From assembly GCA_002384935.1 (NCBI GenBank), contig DGCD01000006.1, positions 202,798 through 266,797 on the forward strand: a DNA stretch of 64,000 nucleotides, read 5' to 3'. Under the pieces are notes generated by a model, which searched no databases, was not told the DNA's origin, and saw nothing but the letters and a program-made list of their open reading frames with translations. Source of the stretch: Pusillimonas sp. UBA3987. Its GTDB lineage: Bacteria > Pseudomonadota > Gammaproteobacteria > Burkholderiales > Burkholderiaceae_B. The translations under genes and the position numbers were made by a program. The first letter of the stretch is position 1. Every line of letters begins with the position of its first letter. This document shows positions 1 to 8,624 of this stretch, piece after piece.

Positions 1-1
1 T

Positions 2-622
2 AAGGTCAGCCTGTTGTCTCCTTCGGGTCGGGCCGAGTCGCTGGCACAAGAACTCAACGGTATTGGCATGACAGGCTCGAACCAATCCGTCGATGATCTG
101 CAAAAACTGGTTGAAGCCACGATTAACGAATGGGGACGTGTGGATGTATTGCTGAACAGCGCCGGACATGGCCCGCGAGGCGACATATTGAGCCTGTCTG
201 ACGACGATTGGCATAAAGGACTTGATGTTTACCTGATGAATGTGATCCGGGCAACCCGCCTGGTGACACCCATCATGAAACAACAAGGTTCGGGCGTGAT
301 TCTGAACATTTCAACATTTGCGGCCTTCGAGCCCGACCCGACCTTTCCCACTTCCGGGGTTTTCCGTGCCGGCCTGGCTTCGTTCACCAAGCTGTTCGCC
401 GACGCCCATGCAAAACACAATATTCGCATGAACAATATTCTGCCGGGTTTCATCGACAGTTACCCGGAATCCCCCGAACTCATCGCCCGCATTCCCATGG
501 GCCGCTTCGGCACAACCGAGGAAATTGCACAGACCGTTGCCTTTCTGAGCTCACCCGGCGGTACTTATATTACCGGCCAGAATATCCGGGTAGACGGCGG
601 CATCACCCGATACATTTCCTGA
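2..622 (+). CDS. SDR-family protein, C-terminal part, catalytic Tyr/Lys not conserved
   Basis: Short-chain dehydrogenase/reductase fold cut by the window start; the frame is open to base 2, and the TTG at 14 is not a credible start because the N-terminal Rossmann glycine motif lies upstream. Visible SDR features are the NSAGHG equivalent of NNAG, the strand ending ILNIS, a proline-glycine turn LPGFID and the C-terminal ITGQNIRVDGG. At the place where SDR enzymes carry YxxxK, this protein reads SGVFR, so Tyr becomes Ser and Lys becomes Arg. It may therefore bind a nucleotide without classical hydride-transfer chemistry, or use other residues. The substrate cannot be inferred. It ends 89 bases before the next gene. 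Confidence 0.85.
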   Translation, partial: KVSLLSPSGRAESLAQELNGIGMTGSNQSVDDLQKLVEATINEWGRVDVLLNSAGHGPRGDILSLSDDDWHKGLDVYLMNVIRATRLVTPIMKQQGSGVILNISTFAAFEPDPTFPTSGVFRAGLASFTKLFADAHAKHNIRMNNILPGFIDSYPESPELIARIPMGRFGTTEEIAQTVAFLSSPGGTYITGQNIRVDGGITRYIS

Positions 623-710
623 ATCCGGCAAAACGCCCGTACCCGGCCGGTTTTCCTGCCAACGCGAGCATGGTTATGATTCATAATGAGCCGCCAACAG
701 GAAAACCATT

Positions 711-1388
711 TTGCAACCTTGCCTTTCAATTATTGTTCCCGCGCTCAATGAGGCGTCGGGCATTGCGCATACGCTGGCTGCGCTGGCACCATTGCGCAAG
801 CGCGGAACGCAGATCATCGTTGTGGATGGCGGCAGCACCGATGCCACCCCTGAACTGGCCGCAGCGCATGCCGACCTCGTCATGAACAGTGCGCCCGGCC
901 GGGCACTGCAAATGAACGCCGGAGCAAAACAAGCGCATGCGCAAACCTTGCTTTTCCTTCATGCCGACACGGCTTTACCGAATAATGCCGACACCCTGAT
1001 ATTGGATGCGTTGAACAATAAACCCGGATGGGGACGCTTCAATATCAAAATAACCGGCAAACATCCCATGCTCGGTGTTATTGGCTTCATGATGAATATA
1101 CGCTCGCGCCTGACTGGCATCGCAACAGGCGATCAGGCGATTTTCGTGAGTCGTCGTTTGTTTGACGACGTTTCGGGATTTCCCAGTCAACCGCTCATGG
1201 AAGACATTGAGCTATGCAAACGACTGCGACAACGGCAATGGCCCAGGTGCGTGACCGCCCAGGCCGAAACATCCGGCAGACGCTGGGAAACCCGCGGCGT
1301 GTATAAAACAATTTTGTTAATGTGGCGTTTACGATGGCGCTACTGGTGCGGCGTACCCGCCAACGAACTGGTAAAGGAATATCAATGA
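711..1388 (+). CDS. GT2-type glycosyltransferase (TIGR04283-like, arsenosugar-cluster type)
   Basis: A 225-residue family-2 glycosyltransferase. The N-terminus has the GT-A signature SIIVPALNEA, followed by a VDGGSTD nucleotide-sugar motif and a LFLHADTALP stretch in the place of the DXD metal site; LMEDIELCKRL near residue 165 resembles the catalytic ED segment. Length and motifs fit the small soluble glycosyltransferases first named from arsenosugar biosynthesis clusters. The TTG start is chosen because the GT fold begins within five residues and AGGAAAA precedes it. Its TGA overlaps the ATG of the next gene (ATGA at 1385-1388), so the two are translationally coupled. The sugar donor and acceptor are not known from sequence. 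Confidence 0.8.
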   Translation: MQPCLSIIVPALNEASGIAHTLAALAPLRKRGTQIIVVDGGSTDATPELAAAHADLVMNSAPGRALQMNAGAKQAHAQTLLFLHADTALPNNADTLILDALNNKPGWGRFNIKITGKHPMLGVIGFMMNIRSRLTGIATGDQAIFVSRRLFDDVSGFPSQPLMEDIELCKRLRQRQWPRCVTAQAETSGRRWETRGVYKTILLMWRLRWRYWCGVPANELVKEYQ

Positions 1389-2008
1389 ATCAATCAAATG
1401 CCAGTACGCGTTTGATCATTTTTGCAAAAGCCCCCAAACCCGGGTTCGCCAAAACCCGATTGATTCCTGAGCTGGGTGCACAAGGCGCCGCACAAATCGC
1501 AAGGCAACTCCTGGACCACACCGTTGCAGTGGCCTGTTCAACCCAATTCAAAACGATTGAGTTGTGCGTCACACCCTGCCCGCCAGATTCGGCGCTTGAA
1601 GCGATCGCCCATACCGCAAACATGGCCATCAGCTGCCAGACAAGTGGCGACCTGGGAGCGCGCATGTCGGCCGCCTTTGCCGCACACCTTGAATATGCAC
1701 CTAAAGTTTTGCTGATTGGAACCGACGCACCCGGCCTGACAGCCGACATGTTGCATGAAGCATCGCAGCAATTGGATACGCATGATGCGGTATTCATTCC
1801 CGCGCTGGACGGCGGTTACGCCCTGATCGGGCTTCGAAGGCATCACGCCCTGGTGTTTGCCGATATCCCCTGGAGTACCGCATCGGTTATGGCAGCAACG
1901 CGCAACGCACTAATAAAGGCGGGACTTGACTGGTTTGAGCTTGCGCCGCTTCACGATATCGACGACCCCGAAGATCTTATCCATCTTCCTGATCACTGGA
2001 CACAATAA
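1385..2008 (+). CDS. DUF2064/TIGR04282-type glycosyltransferase-like protein
   Basis: About 207 residues, starting at the ATG that overlaps the previous stop, with GTAAAGGA upstream; an open frame further 5' is only read-through inside the upstream gene. Motifs typical of this nucleotidyl/glycosyltransferase-like family are IIFAKAPKPGFAKTRL near the N-terminus, LIGTDAPGL in the middle and PALDGGYALIGL after it; TDAP and DGGY resemble the metal and nucleotide-binding region of GT-A folds. In many genomes this family sits beside the TIGR04283 glycosyltransferase, as here, and both names derive from arsenosugar clusters. The reaction has not been shown for this protein. The next gene follows after 12 bases, so a three-gene operon is likely. 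Confidence 0.8.
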   Translation: MNQSNASTRLIIFAKAPKPGFAKTRLIPELGAQGAAQIARQLLDHTVAVACSTQFKTIELCVTPCPPDSALEAIAHTANMAISCQTSGDLGARMSAAFAAHLEYAPKVLLIGTDAPGLTADMLHEASQQLDTHDAVFIPALDGGYALIGLRRHHALVFADIPWSTASVMAATRNALIKAGLDWFELAPLHDIDDPEDLIHLPDHWTQ

Positions 2009-2020
2009 AGGAGCACTTCT

Positions 2021-2866
2021 ATGCTGGCAATTATGGGCGGAACAGGTTTGTATGATTTGCCTGACCTGAGCGTTGTGAAACGTATCCAGGGAGACACCCC
2101 GTTCGGGCCGCCCTCGGGTGATGTCATTCAGGGGCGTTTCTACAACCACGATGTACTCTTCCTTGCCCGGCACGGTGCCGGGCACCGCCTGTTGCCACAC
2201 GAAGTGAACTATCGCGCCAACATTTATGCTTTGAAAGCGGCCGGTGCCACCATGTTGCTTGGCTTTTCAGCCGTTGGCAGCCTGGCGCTGAACGTCAAGC
2301 CCGGCGATCTTGCCATGCCGCAGCAATATTTCGATTTTACTCGTGGCAAACGTCACCACACTTTTTTTGGCCAGGGTGTGGCCGCCCACGTATCAACCGC
2401 CAAACCGGTTAGCGCAGCGCTGGTAGACTGGATGAGCAACACAGCGCAGGAGCTGGGCATAACCACGCATCGCGACCTGACCTATGCCTGCATTGAAGGA
2501 CCCCGGCTGGGCACACAGGCTGAAAGCCATTTCCTGCGCCAGGCCGGTTGCCACCTGGTTGGCATGACCAACGTCCCCGAGGTTTTCCTGGCACGTGAGG
2601 CGCAAATGGCATACGCGACAGTTGGCCTGGTAACCGACTACGATTGCTGGCTCGACGATCCGGCCCAGCATGTAAGTGTTGAAAATGTATTTCAACTTTA
2701 TGGGTCGACCCTGGCCAAAGCCCAGCAGGTGCTGCAATCGGCCATGCAAAAACCGCTGCCGGGGCCTGAGCCTGAAATACGTTCGGCGCTCAAAGGCGCA
2801 ATACTAACGCGCGACGCAGAATTAACGAACGAACAACAGGCATGGCTCGATACACTCAAACGCTAA
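2021..2866 (+). CDS. mtnP: MTAP/MTIP-like purine nucleoside phosphorylase
   Basis: A 281-residue member of the PNP/MTAP phosphorylase family, which cleaves the N-glycosidic bond of 5'-modified nucleosides such as methylthioadenosine or methylthioinosine with phosphate. Visible motifs are IMGGTGLYDL at the N-terminus (phosphate loop), FLARHGAGHRLLPHEVNYRAN, the ACIEGPRLGTQAE base-site segment, MTNVPE and TDYDCW; the last is the family position carrying the base-recognising aspartates. The ATG has AAAGGAG upstream. Its place behind two arsenosugar-type glycosyltransferases suggests it could remove adenine from a 5'-deoxy-5'-arsinoyl-adenosine intermediate, but ordinary methylthio-nucleoside salvage is equally compatible with the sequence. 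Confidence 0.85.
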   Translation: MLAIMGGTGLYDLPDLSVVKRIQGDTPFGPPSGDVIQGRFYNHDVLFLARHGAGHRLLPHEVNYRANIYALKAAGATMLLGFSAVGSLALNVKPGDLAMPQQYFDFTRGKRHHTFFGQGVAAHVSTAKPVSAALVDWMSNTAQELGITTHRDLTYACIEGPRLGTQAESHFLRQAGCHLVGMTNVPEVFLAREAQMAYATVGLVTDYDCWLDDPAQHVSVENVFQLYGSTLAKAQQVLQSAMQKPLPGPEPEIRSALKGAILTRDAELTNEQQAWLDTLKR

Positions 2867-2874
2867 GCACAACT

Positions 2875-4407
2875 TTACGGTGCCTGCTTTTCAGCCGCAC
2901 GAAGCCGTTGAACATTCTCCAGGTCAAGCAACGCTTCTTGTGATCCGGCGTGCAAAGGCACGGAAAGCCCCCGCCGCGCATTCTGGATTGACACCTGTGC
3001 GCCTTGGGCAGAGCCCTGCTCAAGCAGGTCATTACCGCTTTCATAAAGCACTTCGGTAATGCGTCTGGCCTCATCGCGCGTAATCACATCGGTGGAAAGC
3101 AGCAGCGCGGCCATACCCACGGTTGGGATGGATTCCCGTTGTCCAGGGTACGTCCCGGCTGCAATATTCAAGGGTATTAAAACCGGATTCGACGTTACAA
3201 CCTGCTGAATCGCATCACGCTCCAGGGGCAACAGCTTTAATGAAGCTTCGGCCAACGCATCGCGCAACAGGCGGGCGGGCACACCGATAATGTGAACCGT
3301 TGCGTCTATGCCACCCCTATTCAAAACGGGAAGTGAAGCAGCAAACGGCAAATCGCTTGCTTCATAATCGACGCCTGCCTGCAAACCATGTGCTGCCAGG
3401 ACCGCCGTCAAGGTGGTCCGGATTGCAGAACCCGATGGCCCCATCGCAAGCGTTTTCCCTTTAAGATCCGCGATCTGATTCAACCCGGCGTCGTCGCGTA
3501 CGACGATGTGAACCATTTCGGGGTACAAACTGCCCAGCGCACGAATTTGGGCAAATTGCCCTTGCGATTCAAACGGCCCCTGCGCCTCGTATGCAAGCCG
3601 TGCCGTATCGGCCTGGGCAATCGCCAATACCGCATCACCCGATCGCAACAGCCCGATATTCTCGACACTGCCCCCGGTCGTCAGCGCGGCAACTCTTACC
3701 CCCTGCTCCCGACCAATTTGCCCCAGCGCCTGGGCGAACGCGGCATATTCCCCCTGCTCGGGCCCCCCGGCTAACGGATAACCCTGCTGCATTCGTGCCA
3801 GCCGTCCGTCAATTCGTGCAACCGAGCGCTGCAACTCTTGCTGCAAAACCTGCTGGGCCGCAGTCGAACCCCTGTTCACCACCGATTGCGTAATCTCGTT
3901 CAGGGTACCCAGCAGTTGCCGGGAAACGGGCTGAGACACGCCCGTTTCATAACTGGGCGCAACCGCCGAGGTAAGGCCCGGTGGCGTGACAAAAGTCCAG
4001 TTCGAGCCTTCCTTGCGATAAATGGCGCTGCCGTGCGCTTCAATTAAATCCCCGGCCTCGTTGCCCCCGGATTTCACGCCAACCACCCCGCGCGAACCCG
4101 CACCCAGCAACGTAACCAAAGACGCAACACCCGGTTGATCCCATCCACCCAGTTCAACGTCACGCTCAACCTGCAGCGTGACGTCGTAATACACAACCCG
4201 CCGTGTCTGACTTTGGGGCTCAGTGCTGTCTTGCGCCGTCCCCCTGCGCTGAAGATCAACAATCTTGAACAACGCATCACCGTAAGTTTGCGTCAGCTCG
4301 GTTTGCAAATCGGAGTACAGCTCGGTTTTATCGGGCTGACGACTGCACGCGGCAAGCAACAATGCAAATAAAACCAGACTCAATCTTTTCAGCAAGGCGC
4401 CAGACAT
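2875..4407 (-). CDS. TAXI-family substrate-binding lipoprotein with extra N-terminal domain
   Basis: A 510-residue secreted lipoprotein with a short basic start, a hydrophobic stretch and lipobox LLAAC (Cys21). The region from roughly residue 225 to 480 looks like a TAXI-type solute receptor of TRAP systems: GGSVENIGLL, DAVLAIAQADTA, an LGSLYPEMVHIV strand, and DLKGKTLAMGPSGSA. The first 200 residues are an additional domain I do not recognise. No DctQ or DctM membrane subunit is nearby; instead the ATG lies immediately after the stop of a GltS-type symporter gene, with no intervening base. This suggests the receptor feeds a GltS-like carrier, probably for a dicarboxylate or amino acid. Ligand unknown. 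Confidence 0.75.
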   Translation of the reverse strand: MSGALLKRLSLVLFALLLAACSRQPDKTELYSDLQTELTQTYGDALFKIVDLQRRGTAQDSTEPQSQTRRVVYYDVTLQVERDVELGGWDQPGVASLVTLLGAGSRGVVGVKSGGNEAGDLIEAHGSAIYRKEGSNWTFVTPPGLTSAVAPSYETGVSQPVSRQLLGTLNEITQSVVNRGSTAAQQVLQQELQRSVARIDGRLARMQQGYPLAGGPEQGEYAAFAQALGQIGREQGVRVAALTTGGSVENIGLLRSGDAVLAIAQADTARLAYEAQGPFESQGQFAQIRALGSLYPEMVHIVVRDDAGLNQIADLKGKTLAMGPSGSAIRTTLTAVLAAHGLQAGVDYEASDLPFAASLPVLNRGGIDATVHIIGVPARLLRDALAEASLKLLPLERDAIQQVVTSNPVLIPLNIAAGTYPGQRESIPTVGMAALLLSTDVITRDEARRITEVLYESGNDLLEQGSAQGAQVSIQNARRGLSVPLHAGSQEALLDLENVQRLRAAEKQAP

Positions 4408-5624
4408 TTAGAAGCCCCCCACAATCGGCAGCGAAATAATCGACGTCAGCACAATCACGTTAATGATATCAACCAGAAAAGCGCCGGTGACCGGCACGAC
4501 AATAAATGCCTGTGGCGCAGCACCGTGACGCCGCGTCAGCGCCTGCATATTGGCAATAGCCGTTGCGGTCGCGCCCATTGAAAAACCACAAAACGCCGCC
4601 GACATGACAGCGGCCTCATAATCCTTTTTAAGCAGACGGAAAACAACCCAGGTTGCATAGGCGGCGGCAAACAACGCCTGGACCACCAGAATAATCAGCA
4701 AAGGACCGGCCAGGCGGCTGACACTGCCCAAGTCAAGTGTCATCATCGTCAGCCCCAAAAAAATGGCCAGTGAAAAGGAGCCGATAATTTCAGTCACGCG
4801 GTCGTCGAGCCGGATACCCATTTTTGTCCCGACATTGCGAATCAGCACCCCTATCGCCAGACACCAAAGAAAATTCGGCAAACTCACCGGTGCATTTTCC
4901 ACCCACTTCGCCATCATGGTTCCAAACACCACGCACACCAAAGCGGCGGCAAGCGACGTAATCACGGCAACGTAATCAACCGATGAGTTCTCTTTGGCCG
5001 ATGGTTCAACATTAAGTGCCTGCGTGCTTTTGCCGGCAGGTTTGCCCCCGGCCGCTTTCAGCGCGTGCTTGCGGATTAAGCGTTCGGCCACCGGCCCGCC
5101 AATCACCCCGCCCAGCACCAGGCCGAATGTTGCCGCTGTCATGGCCAATACCATGACATCCTGAATATTATTCACATCGGCAAATCGCGTGGCATAGGCA
5201 GCGCCCGTTCCGTGTCCGCCCACCAGCGTAATCGTTCCGCCAATCAGGCCCATGAGCGGATGCATGTCAAGCAACCATGCGATACCCAGGCCGATGAGGT
5301 TCTGCAATACCAGAAACGGCACCAGTGCCAGCAAAAAACAACCAGTCGAGGCCCACCGGCCGCGAGCAGCTTCAGGTTGGCCGTCAGGCCGATACAGCTG
5401 AAAAACAGCAGCAGCAGCGTTGGCTTGATGCTGGTATCAAGCGCAAGCTGGAAGCCGCTCCAGTCGGTAATGAAAAATGCGACAATGGCAAAAAGCAAAC
5501 CACCCACAATAGGGTCTGGAATACTGTAGCGTGACAACACCCCGACATTGTTCGTCAGTGCACGCCCGACAACCAAAACGAGACAACAAGCCAACAAAGA
5601 CTGCTCAATAGAAAGTGACAGCAT
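4408..5624 (-). pseudogene. gltS: GltS-type sodium/glutamate symporter, split by a -1 frameshift
   Basis: Read on the minus strand the first frame (from 5624) gives a GltS N-terminus beginning MLSLSIEQSLLACC, with the IPDPIVGGLLFAI membrane segment, and runs to about 5333. It then goes out of frame. The second frame continues the same protein through LVPFLVLQNLIGLGIAWL, GGHGTGAAYA and later helices to the stop at 4408. The shift falls in a run of six A on the plus strand (5333-5338); one more A would restore a single protein of about 405 residues, the usual GltS length with about ten helices. It could be a real inactivating mutation, an assembly error, or slippage. The downstream TAXI gene abuts its stop, so loss of translation here may also lower that gene. 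Confidence 0.8.
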
Positions 5625-5698
5625 CCATCCCTCTTAGAATTTTTAGGTATTGCTGAGTTTTCGACCCTAATAATGATTGAACGGATATTATCATTGCC

Positions 5699-8584
5699 AT
5701 GCAACCTCAACCCAGTCCCGAAAATGCACCAACGACCAACTCATCTTTTTTGCGCGACGATATAAGGCAACTCGGCCGCACGCTTGGCCACGTTATTCGC
5801 GAATATGAGGGTGACTCTGTATTTTTGCTGGTTGAAACCCTGCGACGCACAGCCGTTCAGTTACGCCGGGAAAACCCAACACACAACAATAATGCCCTGG
5901 CAGAAATAATCAGGCACATCTCATTGAAAGAGTCTGCGTCGGTTGCCCGCGCATTCGGCTATTTTCTGCAGCTGTCGAATATCGCCGAAGACCGGGACAC
6001 CAACCGATTCCGCCGGGCACAACAGCTTGACCAGGCCGAAACAGCAAAAGGCAGCCTGACCGCCGTGTTTGCCAAGCTTGCACAAAAGGGCATTTCCCAC
6101 CGGCAGATCGAACAATTTCTGCAACAAAGTTGTATTACGCCCGTGTTAACGGCGCACCCTACCGAGGTACAGCGCAAAAGCACGCTCGACCTCCATCAGG
6201 AAATCGCCCACTGCCTGGCCAACCTGAATGCCAACGCCACGCATGCCGAATACCACGGCCTCATCGCACGACTGACCGGGTTGGTGGCCACCTTGTGGCA
6301 AACGCGCATGTTGCGTTGGCAGAAACTTAACGTCATCGATGAAATTGATAACGCACTGGGGTACTACAACCGCACCTTTTTATCGGTCATTCCGGCACTT
6401 TACAAAGACATTCGCCAAACCCTGAATCCGTCCGACAACCCGTTCCACGTCAACAACCAGCCGTTGCCGCCTTTTTTAACCATGGGCAGCTGGATTGGGG
6501 GCGACCGGGACGGCAACCCGAACGTTGATGCTTTTACGCTGGAGCAGGCGCTCACCAAGCAATGCACCGTCATTTTGCGGCACTACCTGAACGAAGTGCA
6601 TGAATTGGGCAAGGCGCTTTCGCTATCGGTTTCTTTAGGGCCGGCAAGCAAGCCGCTGCTTGATCTGGCCCACCAAAGCCAGGATAGTTCGGATCACCGC
6701 AGCGACGAACCCTACCGCCGCGCACTGATCCACATATATGCGCGCCTGGCCGCCACCGCAGAAACACTGGTCGGCCAGCCGCTGGCGCAACGGCCAACCT
6801 ACAGCGCCTCCCCATATGAAACGGCAGACGCGTTCGCCAATGACCTGTCAGTCTTGGCCAAGTCGCTCGAACAACATCATGGCGCCGTGATCGCCCACCT
6901 GCGCCTTGCCGAACTGATCCAGGCCAGTCGTGTTTTCGGATTTCATCTTGCCAGTGTCGATTTACGTCAAAGCTCCGACGTTCACGAACGCGTTCTTGAT
7001 GAGCTGTTCAGCCGGGCAAAAGTAACCTGGCGGGGTAAACAAGTCCACTACGCCGAACTTGCCGAAGAAGAAAAAACCGCGCTGTTGCTGCATGAGCTGA
7101 ACGAAGTCCGACCCCTGACCTCGCCCTGGTTAAGCTACTCGAACGAAACAGCCAAAGAACTTGGCGTACTCCAAATGGCCGCGCAATGCCGCAAGAAGTT
7201 CGGCAAGCCGGCTGTCCAGCAAGCCATTATTTCCCATACGGAAACGCTCAGCGATTTGCTTGAGGTTTTGGTCTTGCAAAAAGAAGCAGGGCTGGTCCCT
7301 CCCGGCCCGATGAAAACCAGGCGCCCGGGCAAGCAGCAGCCTGATGCTGAAAACGGCCTCATGATTGTGCCGCTGTTCGAAACGATTCCCGACCTTGAAC
7401 GCGCACCGGAAATCATGTCGGGCTGGCTGTCGCTGCCCCATATTGCAGATCGCATAAAACACACACACGATGGTGTGCAGGAAGTCATGCTGGGTTACTC
7501 AGACAGTAACAAAGACGGCGGCTACCTGACTTCCAACTGGACTCTTTACCTGACTGAACGAAAACTGTTGTCTTTGTTCAAGCAAAAAGGTGTTCGCCTG
7601 CGCCTGTTTCACGGGCGCGGCGGTTCGGTTGGCCGTGGAGGCGGCTCAACATATGATGCGATCCTGGCGCAGCCACCGGGCACGGTGAATGGCCAGATCC
7701 GACTGACCGAGCAAGGGGAAGTCATTCAGGGCAAATACAAAGATGCCCACGTCGGCCGCTGGCATATGGAGAATTTCGTTGCTGCCAGCCTGGAGGCCAG
7801 TTTGCTGAATCAAACGCTCAACCAGGGCGACGATGACCCGCACATGGACAAACTGGGCTACGTCGTAGCCATTTTGTCGGACCACGCACAAACCACTTAC
7901 CGCCAGTTGGTTTATGGCACACCCGGTTTCCAGGATTACTTTTTTGCTTCCACCCCGGTTGGGGAAATTGCCGGACTGAATATCGGCTCACGACCTGCTT
8001 CACGCAAGGCATCGCAACGTATTGAAGACCTGCGGGCCATACCATGGAGTTTTGCCTGGGCCCAGTGCCGTGTGATGCTGCCAGGCTGGTATGGCGTGGG
8101 AACGGCACTTAACCATTACATAGAGCAAGGTTGCACGCATAGCCCCCGTACCCCATCGGCGCGCCTGAAGCAGTTGCAGAAAATGGCGAAGGAATGGCCG
8201 TTCTTTCAGGCGCTGATGTCCAACATGGAACAAGTGCTGGCCAAAGTCGACATGGGTATTGCACATGAATATGCCGGGCTGGTTCAGGACAGCAACCTGC
8301 GCACGCGCATCTACAATGAAATCAAAAAAGAATTCGAGCTCACACGGGCCTTGTTCACCCAGGTCTGCCAACGGCAGATATTGGCTGAAGACCCTATTTT
8401 GCGCGATGCGCTGGCAGAGCGTTTTGCCTATATCGATCCGTTGAATCATCTTCAGGTTGCCCTGTTGAAACGGCACCGGTCGACACGTCAGCGCGGCAAT
8501 AAAAACAGTGTGGAAAGCAGTGCCCAACGATCACTGCACATGACCATCAATGGCGTTGCCGCCGGCTTGCGCAATACCGGATAA
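5699..8584 (+). CDS. ppc: Phosphoenolpyruvate carboxylase
   Basis: A 961-residue cytosolic enzyme that carboxylates PEP with bicarbonate to oxaloacetate, replenishing the TCA cycle. The family length and landmarks are intact: the catalytic histidine in VLTAHPTEVQRKS (His153), GSWIGGDRDGNPNV, GYSDSNKDGGYLTSNW near residue 600, the glycine-rich FHGRGGSVGRGGG loop near 640, and RLTEQGEVIQ. The C-terminus ends in the conserved MTINGVAAGLRNTG, where the terminal residues take part in allosteric inhibition in this family. It is monocistronic, transcribed away from the gltS-like gene, with a 74-base gap for its promoter. No irregularities seen. Confidence 0.97.
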   Translation: MQPQPSPENAPTTNSSFLRDDIRQLGRTLGHVIREYEGDSVFLLVETLRRTAVQLRRENPTHNNNALAEIIRHISLKESASVARAFGYFLQLSNIAEDRDTNRFRRAQQLDQAETAKGSLTAVFAKLAQKGISHRQIEQFLQQSCITPVLTAHPTEVQRKSTLDLHQEIAHCLANLNANATHAEYHGLIARLTGLVATLWQTRMLRWQKLNVIDEIDNALGYYNRTFLSVIPALYKDIRQTLNPSDNPFHVNNQPLPPFLTMGSWIGGDRDGNPNVDAFTLEQALTKQCTVILRHYLNEVHELGKALSLSVSLGPASKPLLDLAHQSQDSSDHRSDEPYRRALIHIYARLAATAETLVGQPLAQRPTYSASPYETADAFANDLSVLAKSLEQHHGAVIAHLRLAELIQASRVFGFHLASVDLRQSSDVHERVLDELFSRAKVTWRGKQVHYAELAEEEKTALLLHELNEVRPLTSPWLSYSNETAKELGVLQMAAQCRKKFGKPAVQQAIISHTETLSDLLEVLVLQKEAGLVPPGPMKTRRPGKQQPDAENGLMIVPLFETIPDLERAPEIMSGWLSLPHIADRIKHTHDGVQEVMLGYSDSNKDGGYLTSNWTLYLTERKLLSLFKQKGVRLRLFHGRGGSVGRGGGSTYDAILAQPPGTVNGQIRLTEQGEVIQGKYKDAHVGRWHMENFVAASLEASLLNQTLNQGDDDPHMDKLGYVVAILSDHAQTTYRQLVYGTPGFQDYFFASTPVGEIAGLNIGSRPASRKASQRIEDLRAIPWSFAWAQCRVMLPGWYGVGTALNHYIEQGCTHSPRTPSARLKQLQKMAKEWPFFQALMSNMEQVLAKVDMGIAHEYAGLVQDSNLRTRIYNEIKKEFELTRALFTQVCQRQILAEDPILRDALAERFAYIDPLNHLQVALLKRHRSTRQRGNKNSVESSAQRSLHMTINGVAAGLRNTG

Positions 8585-8624
8585 CGTTTGACGCAGGCAC
8601 AACCGGCGACCGTGAACGCGCTGT

